The notes below the pieces were generated by a model, which saw only the letters and a list, made by a program, of their open reading frames with translations, was not told the origin of the DNA and did not search any database. Below are positions 7,608-18,600 of a DNA stretch of 29,277 nucleotides, in pieces; the stretch's first letter is position 1; every line of letters starts with the position of its first letter. The DNA is from Bacteroidales bacterium UBA5762 (GTDB lineage Bacteria; Bacteroidota; Bacteroidia; Bacteroidales; TTA-H9), in the NCBI GenBank assembly GCA_002418865.1, contig DIEY01000089.1, positions 14,803 to 44,079 on the forward strand, written 5' to 3'. Made by a program: the position numbers and the translations under genes.

Positions 7608-8738
7608 CTATTCCTTGGGATGCATGATCATCACCTCAATAGCTCCCATTCCAAAGCGTGCAAAAGGTGCAGGTTGAAAATACACATTAGAATATTCCTT
7701 AAGTTTTTCTCTTAATGCATTTTTCAATACCCCATTGCCCACACCATGAATAAAAGTTACTTTATAATATTTATCCAATATGGCTGCTTCCATGCAGCGA
7801 GTAAAATATGCTAATTGAATATGGAGCATCTGATCGGGTGATAAAGTTTTATAATCTTCGGCAATGGCTTCAATGTGTAAATCTACAATGGCTTCACCTC
7901 GCCCTACTTTATGAGGAGTAATAAATGATTCAGACTCAGCGACTTTGCTCGTAGTCAGGATAGGTGTATCCTCTTCGAATTTTTGCAATTCCTCCAAATT
8001 TCCCACAGGCTTCAAACCTTTTATAGCAGTGAGCAAATAAACAAATGCCTTATTCTGCAAAAAACTGTAGGATTTATAATTGTCTTCTTTGATAAACTTG
8101 ACGGGTTTGATGTGAAAACTGGCAGTAACAGGAAACCAAATATAAGGCATCACATCTTTTGTGAATAATAGCTGAACCATTCCGTTGGGCACATATTCCA
8201 GCTCCTCACGTTGAACGATATCGATATTGGCCTTTGAATAAGGTGGTATTGAACCATAATCTTTACCCAAATAACCCCCTTTGGAGCTTTTGTGAAAAAA
8301 AGTATACAAGACATCGTAATTACTCAAATTTATCAAGCTTAAATCAAGATAACCCGCGATTAATAATTTTTGGTCGTGAGGTATGAAAGCAAGATAAATT
8401 CCTTCGGGAGTAGTTGACGATGTGCGTGTAGAAGGAAGTTTCTCGATGAAACTTTCCTGTGTAGAAGGAAAATTTGGTTCATCATCTGGAAAAGCTGTTG
8501 GGATGGAAGATTCTGTGATGTTTTCATTATTGGTTTGAGCCGTAGGAGGCATTTCATCGGCAAAAAAACGAGCTGCAGGCGAGGTTTCTTCGATTTTTAC
8601 CAAATCGTTGATGGCAGTAGGAATTTCGAAGCCATCTTCAATTTCTACCGCAACAATGCCTGGCCGAATTATTCGTTTCACTACTCCTCCTCCATTCGAG
8701 CTTAGAAATCTAACCTTATCTCCCGGTTTAACATTCAT
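7608..8738 (-). CDS. DUF2027 and Smr domain-containing protein
   Basis: A Bacteroidota-type cytoplasmic protein of 376 residues. The N-terminus (MNVKPGDKVRFLSSNGGGVVKRI) is a small beta-rich DUF2027 segment, a central beta-sandwich-like region follows (~90-240), and the last ~85 residues form an Smr domain: VDLHIEAI near residue 286 and the conserved HGVGNGVLKNALREKL near 340. Smr domains of the MutS2 C-terminus type bind nucleic acid and can be nucleases; some stand-alone Smr proteins act at stalled or collided ribosomes. The role of the DUF2027 fusion is unknown. An in-frame ATG at 8771 would add 11 residues, but the -7 promoter element (8760-8767) lies between the two ATGs, so I chose 8738. 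The linker (~60-110) is Ser/Thr/Pro-rich. Confidence 0.87.
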   Translation of the reverse strand: MNVKPGDKVRFLSSNGGGVVKRIIRPGIVAVEIEDGFEIPTAINDLVKIEETSPAARFFADEMPPTAQTNNENITESSIPTAFPDDEPNFPSTQESFIEKLPSTRTSSTTPEGIYLAFIPHDQKLLIAGYLDLSLINLSNYDVLYTFFHKSSKGGYLGKDYGSIPPYSKANIDIVQREELEYVPNGMVQLLFTKDVMPYIWFPVTASFHIKPVKFIKEDNYKSYSFLQNKAFVYLLTAIKGLKPVGNLEELQKFEEDTPILTTSKVAESESFITPHKVGRGEAIVDLHIEAIAEDYKTLSPDQMLHIQLAYFTRCMEAAILDKYYKVTFIHGVGNGVLKNALREKLKEYSNVYFQPAPFARFGMGAIEVMIMHPKE

Positions 8739-8759
8739 AGTTGAGACACAATCATCAGG

Positions 8760-8767
8760 CAAATATA
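8760..8767 (-). promoter_or_regulatory. -7 element of the DUF2027-Smr gene
   Basis: TATATTTG on the minus strand matches TAnnTTTG. The predicted transcript start is ~8754, 16 bases before ATG 8738. No good -33 element is visible because the upstream bases belong to the terminator of the previous gene. Confidence 0.5.
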
Positions 8768-8784
8768 GCACGAAAAGGCTGTTT

Positions 8785-8815
8785 AAAAAAACCCTGGCAT
8801 TTTTTACCAGGGTTT
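8785..8815 (-). terminator. Terminator of the prolyl oligopeptidase gene
   Basis: AAACCCTGG (8789-8797) pairs with CCAGGGTTT (8807-8815) around a 9-base loop. On the minus strand the hairpin runs into a U tract (8790-8785). It sits 23 bases past the stop at 8838. Confidence 0.8.
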
Positions 8816-8837
8816 TCTCGTGAACTGAGCAAAAAAC

Positions 8838-10973
8838 TCAAAATTTTGGATTCATCCCCAGATTATACATAATGAACGAAAATTTATCGGTAACACTTTC
8901 GATAGTTTTATTGGTTGGCCGCCCGGCTCCATGACCAGCTTTCGATTCAATTCTAATTAGCACAGGAGCATCACCTGCTTGTGCTGATTGTAAAGTGGCG
9001 GCATATTTGAATGAATGGGCGGGTACAACTCTATCATCATGATCTGCAGTCATAATTAATACTGCTGGATATTCGGTGCCAGCTTTGATATTATGCAAAG
9101 GAGAATAGCTCAACAAATAACGAAACATTTCCTCACTTTCTTCGGAAGTACCATAATCGCTAGCCCAAGCCCATCCGATGGTGAATTTATGATAACGCAA
9201 CATGTCCATTACTCCAACTTCGGGTACAGCGACAGCAAAAAGGTCGGGTCGTTGATTTAACACTGCACCAATCAATAAGCCGCCATTACTGCCTCCATTG
9301 ATAGCCAATTTTTGAGGCGAGGTGTATTTGTTGGAAATAAGATACTCGGCTGCTGCTATAAAATCATCGAAAACATTTTGTTTATTCATCTTTGTACCAG
9401 CCTGATGCCATTCTTCTCCATACTCACCTCCGCCTCTAATATTAGCTTCAGCATAAACACCCCCATTCTCTAGAAATGGAATTAAACTAATGCTGAAAGA
9501 AGGAGTAAGACTGATGTTAAAACCACCATATCCATATAAAAGCGTAGGATTTTTGCCGTTTCTTGAAAATTCCTTTTTATGTACAATAAACATGGGTATC
9601 TTCGTTCCGTCTTTGCTTGTATAAAATACCTGTTCAGTAGTATAATCCTCGGAATTAAACTTTACATCGGGTTTACGAAAAATCTCTGTTTGATTTTTTT
9701 CTACATCGTATTTAAAGATAGTAGTAGGATACGTAAATGAGGTAAAGGCAAAGAAGGCAATATTTTTCTCTTTTTCAGAGCTAAAGCCACCAATAGTGCC
9801 CATTCCTGGAAGTGAAATTTCGTTTATCAGTTGGCCATTGAGCTTATGAGAATAGAGATGATGACAGGCATCTTTTAAATATTGAGAAATCATTCTTCCA
9901 TTGGCCAGAGCTATTCCTTCGAGGACTTCTTCTTTTTCGGGGATAAGGGTTTGCCAGGATGAAATTTCAGGATGCGAAAAATTGATGGACACGACTTGAC
10001 GACGAGGAGCTAAATAATTGGTGATTACAATAAAGTTATCTTCAAAATTGTCAGCTACCCAAAATTCCCAATCGAAAGAATCACCAATATGAATATATGG
10101 TGAAGAAGGATTATATAAATCTTTGATATGCAATTTATTACCATACGTTGATTCACTTTCCGAAATAATGAGAAATCTTTCATCTTCGGTGACATTGGCA
10201 TTAAAAGTACGTAAAGGATGTTGAGGATCTTCCCAAATCAATTCATCCTTGGCAGGATCGTTTCCTAATTGATGATAAAATACCCTCTGATTCTGATTTT
10301 TTGTCGACAGTTCCTCACCTGGCTTAGGAGCTTCATAGCGACTATAATAAAATCCATTCCCTTTCCATGATATACCCGAAAATTTTATCCACGGGATATG
10401 ATCGGGAAGATTCCTTCCCGTCGCTATATCCATCACATAAATTTCGTTCCAATCGGAACCGGCTTTGGCTATGGAATAAGCCAGATATCGGGCGTCGTTC
10501 GAAACCGAAAGTGAAGCAACGGCAACAGTTCCATCTTCGGATAAACGATTAGGATCGAGCAAAACCCTTGGTTCACCTTCTAATCCTTCTTGTACATAAA
10601 GTACACTCTGATTTTGCATCCCATCGTTTTTAAAATAAAAATAAAGATTCTTCTTGCTAAAAGGGACTCCATACTTTGGGTAATCCCAAATCTGAGTGTA
10701 CTTTTCTTTCAATGATTTCCGAAAAGGAATTTTTTCGAGATAAGCATTGGTAATCTCATTTTGAGCCTCCACCCAATGGGCAGTTTCAGCAGAAGTGTCG
10801 TTCTCAAGCCAACGGTAAGGGTCAGGAATTTTTTGCCCAAAATAAATATCCACCGTATCTACCTTTTTGGTTTCAGGATAGATAATCATTTCAGCTCGAT
10901 GGCATGAGGCAAAACCAAATAACACACTTATGCAACACATAGGCAAAATTTTCTTGAGTTTTGTTTTCATCAT
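8838..10973 (-). CDS. Prolyl oligopeptidase (peptidase family S9A), lipoprotein
   Basis: A serine peptidase that cleaves short peptides after proline; here it is probably anchored in the envelope facing the periplasm. The N-terminus has a lipoprotein signal with lipobox FASC (Cys24). Next comes the family's IPDPYRWLEN entry segment and a seven-bladed propeller region (~80-430) that filters substrates by size, then the alpha/beta hydrolase domain. The nucleophile is Ser562 in GGSNGGLL; the acid is in TADHDDRVVP and the histidine in KAGHGAGRPT. The 711-residue length is normal. MM at the start leaves two possible ATGs, three bases apart. It is a single-gene unit: promoter at 11011-11043 and a strong terminator at 8785-8815. 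The role is likely peptide scavenging. Confidence 0.95.
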   Translation of the reverse strand: MMKTKLKKILPMCCISVLFGFASCHRAEMIIYPETKKVDTVDIYFGQKIPDPYRWLENDTSAETAHWVEAQNEITNAYLEKIPFRKSLKEKYTQIWDYPKYGVPFSKKNLYFYFKNDGMQNQSVLYVQEGLEGEPRVLLDPNRLSEDGTVAVASLSVSNDARYLAYSIAKAGSDWNEIYVMDIATGRNLPDHIPWIKFSGISWKGNGFYYSRYEAPKPGEELSTKNQNQRVFYHQLGNDPAKDELIWEDPQHPLRTFNANVTEDERFLIISESESTYGNKLHIKDLYNPSSPYIHIGDSFDWEFWVADNFEDNFIVITNYLAPRRQVVSINFSHPEISSWQTLIPEKEEVLEGIALANGRMISQYLKDACHHLYSHKLNGQLINEISLPGMGTIGGFSSEKEKNIAFFAFTSFTYPTTIFKYDVEKNQTEIFRKPDVKFNSEDYTTEQVFYTSKDGTKIPMFIVHKKEFSRNGKNPTLLYGYGGFNISLTPSFSISLIPFLENGGVYAEANIRGGGEYGEEWHQAGTKMNKQNVFDDFIAAAEYLISNKYTSPQKLAINGGSNGGLLIGAVLNQRPDLFAVAVPEVGVMDMLRYHKFTIGWAWASDYGTSEESEEMFRYLLSYSPLHNIKAGTEYPAVLIMTADHDDRVVPAHSFKYAATLQSAQAGDAPVLIRIESKAGHGAGRPTNKTIESVTDKFSFIMYNLGMNPKF

Positions 10974-11010
10974 AATAAAATTCTTTGAAAGATAATTTTT
11001 TAATGATTAG

Positions 11011-11043
11011 CAAAAATAAGTATTTAAGCTCTTCCTATATCAA
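11011..11043 (-). promoter_or_regulatory. Promoter of the prolyl oligopeptidase gene
   Basis: TTG (11043-11041), 22 bases, then TATTTTTG (11018-11011) on the minus strand. The predicted start is ~11004, about 31 bases before the ATG. Confidence 0.5.
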
Positions 11044-11265
11044 TAATGATTTTAAAAGCAGAATCAACAAGTTCGATACTGGAAGAAATGATATTCTCGT
11101 AAAAAATAAGATTTATATTGTACTAACTCATAAGCTTTATTACCTTACTTTCAAAATGTGATCATCTCATTCACAATTTTCTCGTTTCCATTAAAGTTTC
11201 TTTCATTCATAAACCGACAGATGTAAAATTTTTATCTTTACGGCCTATAATTCTATAGAGAAACT

Positions 11266-12177
11266 ATGACAGGAAATTACAAAAGGGAAGTAAAACATTA
11301 CATTTTCAGGGCAGAATCTTTTAACGAAGATGACATTGTCCATATCCTCATGAATCTTGAGCAAATCTTTGATGAGAAAAATCGTTTAATACTTGAAAGA
11401 CGTTATGACAATGAAGGCAATCTTGAAGCGATTACCTCTTATCAGTACGATGAATCAGGGAACATAATCGAACAGTCAGAAATTGATGCAAGTGGAGAAT
11501 TTGCTCAGAAACTTACCTTCTTATATGATACAACGGGGAAATTGGTGGAAAAAGATATATATTATGTAGACGAATCATTTGACAGGGAGATTTATCATTA
11601 TAATTCTGATAATCAGCTTGTTGAAATCGAATTGATCAATAGTGAAGGTGAAAGAGAACAACTCGTTGAAAGAAAATACGATCATGAGAAGCTGCTCGAG
11701 GAGATATATTATGACGAATCGGGCAACCCTATTGGTAATAAAAGATGGCAATATGACGAAAAGGGACTGGAGGTTAAGTTTGAAAATAAAACAGATGAAA
11801 TCTATACGCTCACAGAATCCATATATGATGATGGAGGGCATCTATCTAAGCGTAACGTATACGGAATAAACGGAGATTTGTTGGAAATATGGGAGAAGAT
11901 TGAAGCAAATGATCCCTTCAGGGAAGAATATTGGGAAGCCAATAGGTTTGGGCGCTCAAGATACGTTATCATTTACGATGAGCAAAACAGAGAAATTTCG
12001 CGAAAATCCTTCAATGAAGATGGAGATTTACTATTCGAAGTAGAGCGATACTACCGTTCTGATGGATTGATAGATAGACAAAGAATTATTATCCACGGTA
12101 CAGCCTCACAACCTTCGCAATTCGAGGAATATCGAAGTAACTATCAGGAACTCGACAACATTTCATCCTTGGATTAA
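11266..12177 (+). CDS. YD-repeat-like hypothetical protein (303 aa)
   Basis: I do not recognise a family. After ~35 residues the protein is a chain of about ten degenerate units of ~20-24 residues with the pattern (Y/F)-D-x-x-G/N-x-(L/I/V)-x-E, for example YDESGNIIEQ, YDTTGKLVEK, YNSDNQLVEI, YDESGNPIGN, YDEKGLEVKF, YDDGGHLSKR and YDEQNREISR. This resembles RHS/YD or MORN-like beta-strand repeats that fold as a continuous sheet. It has no signal peptide, membrane segment, toxin domain or RHS core motif, and it is very acidic, so it is probably a soluble cytoplasmic protein, perhaps a binding scaffold. The ATG at 11266 follows a near-consensus -7 element TATCTTTA (11233-11240). There is no operon partner: ~290 bases upstream and ~510 downstream are gene-free. 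Confidence 0.72.
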   Translation: MTGNYKREVKHYIFRAESFNEDDIVHILMNLEQIFDEKNRLILERRYDNEGNLEAITSYQYDESGNIIEQSEIDASGEFAQKLTFLYDTTGKLVEKDIYYVDESFDREIYHYNSDNQLVEIELINSEGEREQLVERKYDHEKLLEEIYYDESGNPIGNKRWQYDEKGLEVKFENKTDEIYTLTESIYDDGGHLSKRNVYGINGDLLEIWEKIEANDPFREEYWEANRFGRSRYVIIYDEQNREISRKSFNEDGDLLFEVERYYRSDGLIDRQRIIIHGTASQPSQFEEYRSNYQELDNISSLD

Positions 12178-12689
12178 TATTATAAATGGGTTCCAATACA
12201 ACAAGATTTAGGTTCTTACTGTCTTTTAAGAGAAAATCGATCGAGTGGATAAACAATAGCCTTCAGAAATTTTATTCATAAATTTGAACCTTGTTTGCTA
12301 AAGTCATAAGATGTTAACATAGAAATGGCAAATTCAATAGCTATTCTTGACAGATTACCATCTAGTGCTCCTTTCACTTTTAAAAGGAGTGAGAGAAGTT
12401 ACCAATTATTCAACACTCATTCAAAAAGTTATAGAAATTATAGCTCCATTCAAAGAAAAAACTCTAACTTATGGAAGTTGTTCCTAATTTTTTGTCAGAC
12501 ACTAAATAGACTATCTTTAAGAGTTCATTATCTTGATGATGCTTAGTTTCATTATCCGATAAATATAATGGCTCTATAAAAGCAAAAAGAATCCTCATAA
12601 AATATAAAAGATCATAAACTAAATCCACTTAATCAAAGCCTTAAAGAAATTATAGAGGCTTATAACACAAAGATTTAATTAATAAATTC
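12178..12689. other. Gene-poor interval upstream of the giant adhesin
   Basis: This 512-base AT-rich stretch shows no convincing gene. It contains a perfect -7 element TAAATTTG on the plus strand (12279-12286) without a clear -33 box, a perfect 10-bp palindrome ATGTTAACAT (12311-12320), and a small hairpin CTCCTTT/AAAGGAG (12368-12374/12383-12389). A 73-codon open frame at 12325-12546 has low-complexity, non-protein-like composition. If 12279-12286 is the adhesin promoter, the messenger has a leader of about 400 bases. Confidence 0.5.
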
Positions 12690-15600
12690 ATGAACAATAA
12701 TCGAAAACTCATTTTTGCAATAGGTTTTGTGTTGATGATTTTTTCCCAGAACAAAATTAAAGGCCAAGACACATGGACTCGAATGAATAATTTTCCGGGC
12801 AGTGGTAGGAAAGGAGCTATAGGATGTACACTTGGGGTCAAGTCTTATGTAGGTCTGGGATTCGATGGGGTTTATCATAAGGATTTATGGGAATATGATC
12901 CTGTTTCAGACACCTGGGTTCAACTTCCCGATATGCCGGGGCAGGCCAGAGCGTATGCCGCATGTTTTGCTTTGGGAAACAATATCTATATTACTACTGG
13001 ATACAATGGCATTTTTTTATTCGATACTTGGGTATATAACACCTCAACACATACATGGTCGGCGGGTGTAAACTTTCCTGGAGGCCCTCGTCAAGGGTGC
13101 ATATCTACTGTAATTGGCGACAGAGCCTATGTGGGTCTTGGATACGACGGTGCTTATAGAAAAGATTTTTACGAATTCGATGCATCAAGCAATATTTGGA
13201 CTCCTCGAACAAATTTTGTCGGCGAGGGAAGAATATATGCTTCTGCCTTTAGCATAGGGACAAAAGCTTATGTGGGACTGGGTTATAATGGTACTTATCT
13301 TTCCGATTTCTATGTTTATGACAGAGCATCGAATACATGGTCTTCCATAAATGGTTTGGGTTATGGAAGAAGTGGTGCAGTTGGGTTCGCTCTTCATCAA
13401 AAAGGATATATTGCTTTAGGAGATGATGGTAGCACACTCTTGAACGATTTATGGGAATACGACGTAAATGCCAACTTATGGTCGCGAAAAAGCAATCTTC
13501 CGGCTCTTCCTCGTGAAAACTCGATAAGTTTTGCTTTCTCTGATGCTGCTTATATTTCATGTGGGGGTGATAACGCAACAGGCTATTTCAACGATTTGTG
13601 GAAATGGCAAGATGATTATTGCACATTGTCGATTACGGCTATCAAAGAAAATGTTTCATGTTTTGGTGCAGCAGATGGCTCAATACAAATTAATGCTACA
13701 GGAGGAGTGGAGCCTTTGTTGTTTACATGGAATTCTGGAGATAACACCTCGAGTATTTCTGGATTGGTTCCTAATACCTATCAGGTTACTATTCGTGACC
13801 ATGAAAATTGTAAACTAAGCAAACATTTTACTATTACTCAGCCATCGGCTTTAATTTTTGGAAAGGATACCAGTGAATGGTTCCTACCTCGAAGAGGTGG
13901 AGGAGCTGCACAAGACGAAGGAAGGTGTATTATTACCGATGCAGCTGGAAATATCTTGATAGCAGGTACTTTTGGCGGGAATGCAACTTTTGGCAGTACA
14001 TCGCTTAACAGTATGGGAGGAAAAGATATTTTTCTGGCCAAATACAACCAATTGGGAAATTTACAATGGATACAGCAAATTGGTGGAAGCCTCGATGATG
14101 AAGTTACCGGAATAGGTCTCGATAGTTTAGGAAACATTTATATATCAGGATCATTTCGAGTGATGGCGGTTTTTGGAGGAAATCAATATTTTGCACAGGG
14201 AGAAAGCGATATTTTCGTTGCAAAATTTAATCCCTTAGGTAATAATTTATGGGTACAAACAGCCGGAGGAAATTTCGAAGATAAAGCACTTGGCCTCTAT
14301 GTTGCTTATAATGGGAATTGTTTTCTGACTGGATATTTTCAAGGGAATGCTAATTTTCAGGGTCATTCTCTTGTTAGCAGTGGCGGGGATGATTTTTTTG
14401 TTGCCTGTTACAATAGTAGCGGAGTATTAGATTGGATCCAGCAAGGAGGCGGACTTTCGCCCGACAGAGGCCATACTGTAATTCAGACGATTGCCGAAGA
14501 TATAGTAGTTGCCGGTATATTTCAAGGGAATGCTACATTTGGTACTTCCTCGCTGAATAGTGCTGGTGACAACGATATCTTTATTGTCCGTTATGACCGG
14601 TATGGCAATTTGATTTCATTGCAAAGCGCTGGCGGAACCGCTGATGATCAACCTTTTGGTTTGGATGCCGATGAGCAAAATAACATCTTTATTTCGGGAT
14701 ATTTTGGTGCTACGGCAGCATTTGGAGGAGTAAACCTGACAAGTGCCGGAAGCAAAGATGTTTTTGCGGTGAAACTAAATCCTTCAGGAAATGCAATTTT
14801 CGCCAAGCGTGCTGGAGGAAGCTCGGAAGATATTGCCTATGCTCTTGTATATACTCCCTCTGAGCAGATATATATTAGCGGAAAATTCAGTGGATTGGCT
14901 CAATGGGATTCTTTCAGTTTAGCAAGTGCAGGAGGCTCAGATATTTTTATTTGCCGCCTCGACTCTGATGGCATTTTTCGTATGGCAAAAAGTACCGGTA
15001 ATATTGGAAATGATGTATCCTATGATTTGACTCTTGACGATGAATACAATCCTATCTTTACCGGGAGTTTTACTAACAGCCTTTTTTTAGCGGGCACAAC
15101 TCTCATAAGCTCGGGTCAGAATGATATGATTTATGCGGGTCTGAAAGAATCGAGTTTTTATGTTGCACCCAACATTACTCCCGTTACCTGTGAGGGTGGT
15201 AATGATGGTTCTATTGAGATAAGCGTTGCTGGAGGCACACCCGATTATACTTTTGAATGGTCGAATGGAGACACAACTCAAAACCTCACAAGCATTCCGG
15301 AAGGGAATTATTCTCTTTCGATACATGATGCTCATGCATGTATAAAAGACACAAGTTTTATCATTACATCGCAATATTTGATGCCTACACCTCCAGTCTC
15401 TGCCATCGTCAATCGGCAGGGCTTTTGTGCCGATGATGCTGGGACAATAACGCTTACGGCCATAGGTGGGAGTGGTGAAACCCTGAAATGGTATACAGAT
15501 TCTTGTGGAGGTGATTCTATAGGGACAGGTGTATCTATTACTATTGCATCACCCGATACGACTACAACTTATTTTTTTCGTTGGGAAAATCCATGTGGAG

Positions 15601-18600
15601 TCACTACTTGCGCCAATATTGTAGTAAATGTTCTTCCTTTGCCTACATCTGCTACTAGTATTCAAATTACTCCTTCTACGGTTTGTGAAGGCACAGGTTC
15701 GGTAATTCTTTCAGCCTCAGGCGGAAGTGGTGAAATATTTCGTTGGTATGAGAATTCATGTAATGGTACTTTGATAGCTAGCGGTAACCCTGCAATTATT
15801 CCTGCACCTAGTGTTTCTACAACTTATTTCGGACGTTGGGAGACTTCTTGCGGGGTTTCCGATTGTCTTTCGGGTAGCATTACAGTTTTGCCGCTTGCTA
15901 AGCCAGTTACAGCAGTTACCACTGATACTAATCATTTATGTTATAATTATCCGGGTAATATTCAATTAACCGCTTTTGGTGGATCGGGTGATATCCTTAA
16001 ATGGGGTTTATCCTGTCATGGAACACCAATCAATCAAGGCAATCCGGTAATAATAGATGCACCCAATACTACCACTACCTATTATGTTTGGTGGGAGAAT
16101 TCATGTGGACCATCCGCATGCGATTCTATCACCATTTTTGTTTCTGAACCACCCGTTGCCCCTACTGGTATCATTTTAAGCGATTCTGCTTATTGCTATG
16201 GAAGTATCAATAATTTAACTCTCACAGCGATTGGTGGTTCGGGCGATGAAGTAAAATGGTTCAAGGATTATTGTGGAAGTCAGCAAGTTGTGGGCACAGG
16301 AAATCCCTTGACTATTCCAGCCCCTTATGTAAATACAGTTTATTATGCCCGGTGGGAAACAGCCTGCGGATTCTCAGCTTGCGTTGGAACTTATGTTACC
16401 GTCTATCCTGTACCTGATGTTTCGTTTACGGGTTTATCGAATTTCTATTGCGAGAATGATGAACCTGATACTCTTTGGGGCAATCACATGCCTTATGGAA
16501 CATTTTCAGGACCTGGTATTACAGATAACGGAGATGGAACAGCCATTTTCGATCCAGCCGCAGCAGGTGCCGGAGCTACTTATACTATTACTTATGCTTA
16601 TACAGATGTCAATGGATGTTTTGATGATGATATTCAGTTTGTAACCGTAAGAGCTCTGCCCTATGTGAATTACGCCGGACTCGATCCCTCCTATTGTATA
16701 AATGCAAATCCAGCCACTCTTGTGGGAAACATGTCTCCTTACGGAGTTTTTAGCGGTCCTGGTATAACTTCGAGTAACAATGGAGTGGGAATATTTAGTC
16801 CTTCTGCTGCTGGAGTTGGTGGTCCTTATACAATCACCTATTCCTATACCGATAATTATGGTTGTTCTAATAGTATGAACAAAACCACATCCGTCATAGC
16901 GCTTCCAACACTAAGTTTTACGGGTTTACAACCAGGGTATTGTTTCAATGCAGGACCAACTACCTTAACAGGAAATTATGCACCGGATGGTTTTTTCACA
17001 GGAGCTGGTATCATCAATATTGGATTTGGACAAGCGGTTTTCGATCCTTCTATTGCAGGAGTAGGCGGGCCTTATGTCATAACATACACTTATACCGATC
17101 TGAATGGATGTACAAATTCAGTGAATCAGCTCACCACTGTGTATTCATTGCCAGAAGTGAGCTTCACAGGTTTGTTGAGCACTTATTGCAGTAATGATCC
17201 ACCTGCTATTTTAATTGGGAATATGGCACCTGAGGGTAGTTTCTCAGGCCCAGGAATAACTTCCAACCCCAACGGCACGGCAAGTTTCAATCCTAATACC
17301 GCAGGCCCAGGTGTGCATACTATTACTTATTCCTATACCGATTCCAATGGATGTACAAATTCATATTCACAAAACACAACTGTTTTACCAGCTCCTGCTG
17401 TTAATTTGACAGGGCTGGATTCTACTTACTGTCTCAATTCACCAACAGCCTTGCTTACAGGCAATTTTGCTCCTTTCGGATCATTTACGGGTCCAGGAGT
17501 TACTGATAATCTGAATGGAACTGCCAATTTCTCAGCGCTTGCAGCAGGAGTAGGAGGCCCGTATGCTATTACTTATACCTATCAAGCATTGAATGGTTGT
17601 GTAAACAGTAAAACCCATCAAACTACCGTCAATGCTCTTCCTTCGGTTAGCTTTACTGGACTTGGAAGCTCTTATTGCCTTAACTCCACTCCAGCCACAC
17701 TTACCGGAAATCAAGCGCCTCAAGGCCACTTTGGTGGACCAGGAATAACAGACAATGGGAATGGGACGGCTACATTCGACCCTGCTCTGGCTGGCGTGGG
17801 TATACATTCCGTATATTATTATTTTACTGATGGGAATTCTTGCACTGATACCATGTTCAAAGAAGTAAATGTAAACACTCTTCCTATCCCCATTATTACC
17901 GATATATTATCTCAGTATTGCGTAAATGCATCCCCCGATACGATTACTGGGAATTTTTATCCATTGGGTTCCATTAGTGGACCTGGCATCACTGATTTAA
18001 ATATAGGGCAAGCAATTTTTGATCCTGCTTCTGCTGGAGTTGGCGGCCCATACGATATTGTATATTCATATACCGATCTCAACGGATGTACGGCCGATAC
18101 AACCTATCAAGTTACAGTATTACCAAAGCCTCCAGTCGATTTCAATCCATTTTTGGCTTCTTATTGCATTGATGATGATCCTGTATTATTGTCGGGAAAT
18201 CATTTGCCTTATGGCAGTTTCTATGGGCCTGGAATTTCAGATCAAGGGGATGGTACGGCTATTTTTGATCCTGCTGCCGCTGGTCCAGGTATAAAACACA
18301 TTACTTATTCATTTACGGACAATAATGGTTGTAACAACGATACTACTAAAACTACTCATGTTATTCCTCTCCCCGAAAAACCAATTGCAGTAACGAGTTC
18401 GCTCAATAACTTTTGTACGGGTTCAATTACTGAGATATATCTTGGAGTTATCGGAGGCAATGGAGATACGGTAGAAGTTTATACAGAAAGCTGTGGCGGA
18501 GTACTCGTAGGAATGTTCGAACCTCCTTCGGTCTTAACGATTACGGCTCCGACCGATACTACAACTTATTATGCCCGTTGGGTGAATGCTTGTGGAAACT

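Noticed and set aside
8739..8771. Earlier ATG of the DUF2027-Smr gene at 8771
   Set aside because: The -7 promoter element at 8760-8767 lies between the two ATGs, and MNVKPGDKV is the normal family start.
11153..11180. CRP-like or terminator-like inverted repeat (TGTGA-N9-TCACA)
   Set aside because: Spacing is wrong for a CRP site, the bulged A/T stem has no proper U tract, and such hairpins are expected by chance in AT-rich DNA.
12325..12546. 73-codon open frame upstream of the adhesin
   Set aside because: Ser/Asn/Arg-rich, no domain or homology pattern, and the region looks like ordinary AT-rich spacer.
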